64,000 bases of DNA, taken from the NCBI RefSeq assembly GCF_016735115.1, contig NZ_JAERQJ010000001.1:558001-622000 (forward strand), in the 5' to 3' direction. Of the stretch, positions 61,665 to 64,000 are shown piece by piece; position 1 is the first letter of the stretch; each line of letters opens with the position of its first letter. The translations under genes were made by a program, and so were the position numbers. Source of the DNA: Aquimarina mytili. GTDB lineage: Bacteria > Bacteroidota > Bacteroidia > Flavobacteriales > Flavobacteriaceae. The notes under the pieces are model-generated. The model was not told where the DNA came from. It worked only from the letters and a program-made list of their open reading frames with translations, and did no database searches.

Positions 61665-62105
61665 TTATTGAGGTGTTTTTATACCATAAAATAGTACAGT
61701 TCCTTTATTATTTTCTAAAAACAAAGAATCTTCTTTAATTCTCTTAACTTTTACCTCAGATAATGCTTTAAAAAATTCATCTTCTAAAGCTGTTTTTTCG
61801 GGGCAATACATTTTAGAAGCCATTGCAAAACCTACAGAAATCGAATCTTTTTCGGTTTTATACTTACATGAAAAGGTATTACAACCTGAAAAACCAGATA
61901 TAGAATTATGTTCTTCGTCAATGGTTATATGTAACTTCTCTTCAGAAACATCTTTACCATTCAGAGAATTTATGTAAAATTTACTTCTTGATGTATCTTG
62001 AGATTTTACTTCTTCTTTTTTGGCAATTTTTTCATTTTTATTAGTGTTGCAAGTATTCGTGTTAGTGAAAGTTAGAAAGGATAAAGCAAGAATTAAATAT
62101 TTCAT
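61665..62105 (-). CDS. META-domain (HslJ-like) lipoprotein-like protein
   Basis: This 146-residue protein starts at ATG 62105 (MKYLILALSFLTFTN); the longer frame to 62192 is leader sequence. A signal peptide is followed by a META domain (about 60-140) with SGFSGCNTFSCKY and MASKMYCPEKTALEDEFFKALSEV, the standard pattern of HslJ and related heat-shock or stress lipoproteins. A cysteine at about residue 19 (NTNTC) might be lipidated, but the lipobox is poor. The function of META proteins is not settled. Confidence 0.85.
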   Translation of the reverse strand: MKYLILALSFLTFTNTNTCNTNKNEKIAKKEEVKSQDTSRSKFYINSLNGKDVSEEKLHITIDEEHNSISGFSGCNTFSCKYKTEKDSISVGFAMASKMYCPEKTALEDEFFKALSEVKVKRIKEDSLFLENNKGTVLFYGIKTPQ

Positions 62106-62243
62106 AAGGACGTGTTCTTTTTTAAATGATAAGGTGTGTTGTAAAATAACAAATTTATGATAATCTTGGTTTTTAATTGCAAAAACCTTCATTGTAAGAG
62201 ATTAAAATTTATTTTTGGCAGTGAAACAAAGAGATGTTATTGA

Positions 62244-62813
62244 ATGAAACCTGAAAGTCGAAAGCAAGAAATTATTAATGCAGCATCAATTCTTTTTAAA
62301 GAAAAAGGATATAGTGCAGTGACCATGAGAGATTTAGCAAAAGCAATGGGCATTAAAGCTGCCAGTTTGTATAATCATATTCAATCTAAACAGGAGATTT
62401 TAGCTACAATAATAATTGAGCTTGCTGAAGAATTTACTACCGGAATGAATCGAATAGTAAATTCAGAAAAAAGCACAATTCAAAAACTTGAGAACATCAT
62501 AGATCTTCATATTGATGTTACATTGAGAAATGCAGATGGTTTAGCATCTCTAAACAACGACTGGATGCATCTCGAAGAAGAAAACCTTCAGTATTTTGAA
62601 AAAATGCGTCAAGACTATGAAGAGAATTTTAGAAATATAGTGCAAAAAGGTGTTGATAAAAGTGAAATACGATCATATAACATTGAGATCATGGTGTTTT
62701 CAACACTTTCAACATTGAGAACACTCTATCTCTGGTATCCTAAGCAAAACGACATAGATGCTGCCATTTTAAAACATGATATGATGTCTGTATTGCTTAA
62801 AGGAGTTGTGTAG
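62244..62813 (+). CDS. TetR-family regulator, probable regulator of phenylacetate genes
   Basis: The 189-residue protein has an N-terminal TetR HTH (about 5-50: RKQEIINAASILFKEKGYSAVTMRDLAKAMGIKAASLYNHIQSKQEIL) and a helical ligand-binding domain. It lies 102 bp before a paaE-like gene on the same strand. Two perfect palindromes occupy that gap. TetR-type PaaR proteins repress paa operons and respond to phenylacetyl-CoA, which is the likely role here by context. Confidence 0.85.
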   Translation: MKPESRKQEIINAASILFKEKGYSAVTMRDLAKAMGIKAASLYNHIQSKQEILATIIIELAEEFTTGMNRIVNSEKSTIQKLENIIDLHIDVTLRNADGLASLNNDWMHLEEENLQYFEKMRQDYEENFRNIVQKGVDKSEIRSYNIEIMVFSTLSTLRTLYLWYPKQNDIDAAILKHDMMSVLLKGVV

Positions 62814-62840
62814 CGCATCATTAGGGAGTTCTTAAAATTA

Positions 62841-62856
62841 ACAAATAATTATTTGT
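62841..62856. promoter_or_regulatory. Perfect 16-bp palindrome before paaE
   Basis: ACAAATAATTATTTGT is its own reverse complement. It lies 7 bp left of the stronger palindrome at 62863-62880 and may be a second operator or a chance AT-rich palindrome. Confidence 0.4.
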
Positions 62857-62862
62857 GTATAC

Positions 62863-62880
62863 AACTAACAATTGTTAGTT
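62863..62880. promoter_or_regulatory. Perfect 18-bp palindrome, probable TetR/PaaR operator
   Basis: AACTAACAATTGTTAGTT is a perfect inverted repeat with 9-bp arms between the TetR gene and paaE. Its size, symmetry and place are those of a TetR-family operator. Confidence 0.7.
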
Positions 62881-62915
62881 TTGTTTAGCTATAACGATAT
62901 AGTTGAACAGTATTT

Positions 62916-63989
62916 ATGACAGATTTTTATCCCATACAAATTTCTGAAGTCCAAAAAGAAACAAAAGATTGTACGTCTATTACTTTTGATATCCCAGAAG
63001 AACATAAAGAAAAGTTTTTATACAAACAAGGTCAGCATCTAACTCTGAAAGCTTCTATTAATGGAGAAGAAGTACGACGTTCCTATTCCCTTTGTTCCAG
63101 TCCAATAGAAAATAAATGGCAGGTAGCGGTTAAAAGGATTAATGGAGGTGTTTTTTCTAATTATGCTAATGATGTTTTAAAACCGGGAGATGTATTAGAA
63201 TTAATGCCACCTTTAGGAAGTTTTTTTGTAGAAGTTGATCCATCAAAAGCTAAGAATTACATTGTTTTTGCGGCAGGAAGCGGTATTACTCCAATATTAT
63301 CAATAATTAAAACGCATTTAGCTACAGAGCCTAATAGCACTTTCAAGCTCTTTTACTTGAATCGAAACGCTAAATCAATTATCTTTAAAGAAGAGATTGA
63401 AGCACTTAGGAATAAATATTTTGGGCGTCTTGAAATATTTTATTTTTTAACCAAAGAACAACGTGATATTCCGATACTTAATGGAAGATTTACAGCTGAT
63501 AAAATACAAGAGCTTACCAATACATTGATAAATGTAGATGATGTTGATGAATGTTTTGTCTGTGGACCTGAGGAAATGATTTTTTTAATTAGAGATGAGT
63601 TGGTAAATGCCGGATTATCTAAAAATAAAATTCATTATGAGCTTTTCTTTTCTGGATTAACAGATGAAGATAAGAAAAGAGCCGCTGAGGCAATTGAGCA
63701 TAAGTTTGAAGGAACCGAAGTCACTATAATAGATGGAGGAAAAGAATTTCATTTTGACATGGATGATGATTATGATAATATTTTAGATGGAGCTCTAGCT
63801 GCGGGTGCCGATCTGCCTTTTGCTTGCAAAGGAGGAGTTTGCAGCACTTGTAAATGTAAGATAGTTGATGGCGCAGTCGAGATGAAAATAAATTATGCGC
63901 TAGAAGAAGACGAGGTTGCCAAGGGGTTAGTGTTATCATGCCAGGCAGTACCTACTACAGAGAAAGTAGTTGTAGATTTTGATGTATAA
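62916..63989 (+). CDS. paaE: PaaE-like ferredoxin reductase subunit of phenylacetyl-CoA epoxidase
   Basis: PaaE passes electrons from NADPH to the PaaABC(D) epoxidase in aerobic phenylacetate breakdown. The 357 residues hold an FAD domain (about 1-105, RRSYSLCSSP), an NAD(P) domain (about 110-235, FAAGSGITPILSII, CGPEEMI) and a C-terminal 2Fe-2S ferredoxin domain (about 265-355) with the cysteines of CKGGVCSTCKCK and LSCQ. This order, reductase first and ferredoxin last, is that of PaaE. The rest of the paa operon should follow beyond the window. Related flavohaem-type reductases cannot be fully excluded, but the TetR neighbour and operator support PaaE. Confidence 0.88.
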   Translation: MTDFYPIQISEVQKETKDCTSITFDIPEEHKEKFLYKQGQHLTLKASINGEEVRRSYSLCSSPIENKWQVAVKRINGGVFSNYANDVLKPGDVLELMPPLGSFFVEVDPSKAKNYIVFAAGSGITPILSIIKTHLATEPNSTFKLFYLNRNAKSIIFKEEIEALRNKYFGRLEIFYFLTKEQRDIPILNGRFTADKIQELTNTLINVDDVDECFVCGPEEMIFLIRDELVNAGLSKNKIHYELFFSGLTDEDKKRAAEAIEHKFEGTEVTIIDGGKEFHFDMDDDYDNILDGALAAGADLPFACKGGVCSTCKCKIVDGAVEMKINYALEEDEVAKGLVLSCQAVPTTEKVVVDFDV

Positions 63990-64000
63990 AACTCTATTGT

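Noticed and set aside
61665-62192. 29-residue extension of the META protein to 62192
   Set aside because: The signal peptide begins at the internal ATG 62105, and the extension is not protein-like.
1-64000. tRNA, rRNA or known riboswitch genes
   Set aside because: I read the intergenic regions for cloverleaf-like or conserved rRNA sequence and saw none; a covariance search was not possible here.

Overview
The window is about 64 kb of AT-rich DNA from a member of the Bacteroidota, almost certainly a Flavobacteriaceae of marine type (Aquimarina-like; the genus cannot be fixed from sequence alone). The evidence is the TAnnTTTG promoter -7 elements, type IX secretion sorting domains, a PorE-like OmpA/PD40 protein, propeller-containing LytTR-type two-component sensors, GSCFA and TPM/LemA genes, and the alaS-M23-MerR neighbourhood. 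No tRNA, rRNA, CRISPR array or complete prophage was found.

Layout: 1-780 holds the start of isocitrate lyase (glyoxylate shunt), running off the left edge. 1447-5145 is a minus-strand group: a membrane-anchored AraC regulator, a DJ-1/PfpI lipoprotein and a beta-lactamase-fold protein whose active site looks dead. 5491-20055 is a complete iron-acquisition island: an NIS hydroxamate siderophore operon (PLP decarboxylase, N-hydroxylase, MFS exporter, GNAT acyltransferase, IucA/IucC synthetase) that continues into a membrane acyltransferase and an RpfF/DSF-synthase-like crotonase. A convergent AraC regulator follows, and then a XusABC-like uptake set (TonB receptor, DUF4374 lipoprotein, PepSY protein). 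Both promoters of the island share the same three-part control region: AraC-type direct repeats of 21 bp, a -7 element and a Fur-like box.

20326-25159 carries an unknown cytoplasmic/lipoprotein gene pair, a small secreted protein, a DUF5916 outer-membrane protein and an orphan lanthipeptide-like precursor. 25369-31923 is a regulatory block (TPR-AraC regulator, LytTR response regulator, propeller histidine kinase and a small secreted protein that may be its target). 32349-38548 has an endolysin-like muramidase, a propeller/GAF sensor without an output domain, a SpoU methylase, a striking array of 13 ATTGT pentamers at exactly 21-bp spacing, and a Na+/alanine symporter.

38553-49157 has the PorE-like protein and the GTPases Era and Der, separated by two large paralogous T9SS-secreted proteins in which a domain of about 175 residues is nested inside an Ig-like repeat. 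49351-58042 is housekeeping and envelope genes (TPM, TPM, LemA, MerR, CapA, M23, AlaS, GSCFA). A frameshifted GxxExxY cassette bounded by inverted repeats sits between alaS and the GSCFA gene. 58067-63989 has a long phenylalanine hydroxylase, a T9SS-secreted trypsin-like endopeptidase, a META-domain lipoprotein, and a TetR regulator with paaE, probably the start of a phenylacetate catabolic operon running off the right edge.

The best candidate for an undescribed system is the siderophore operon carrying a DSF-synthase-like enzyme plus a membrane acyltransferase. It may make an acylated siderophore, or couple fatty-acid signal production to iron starvation.
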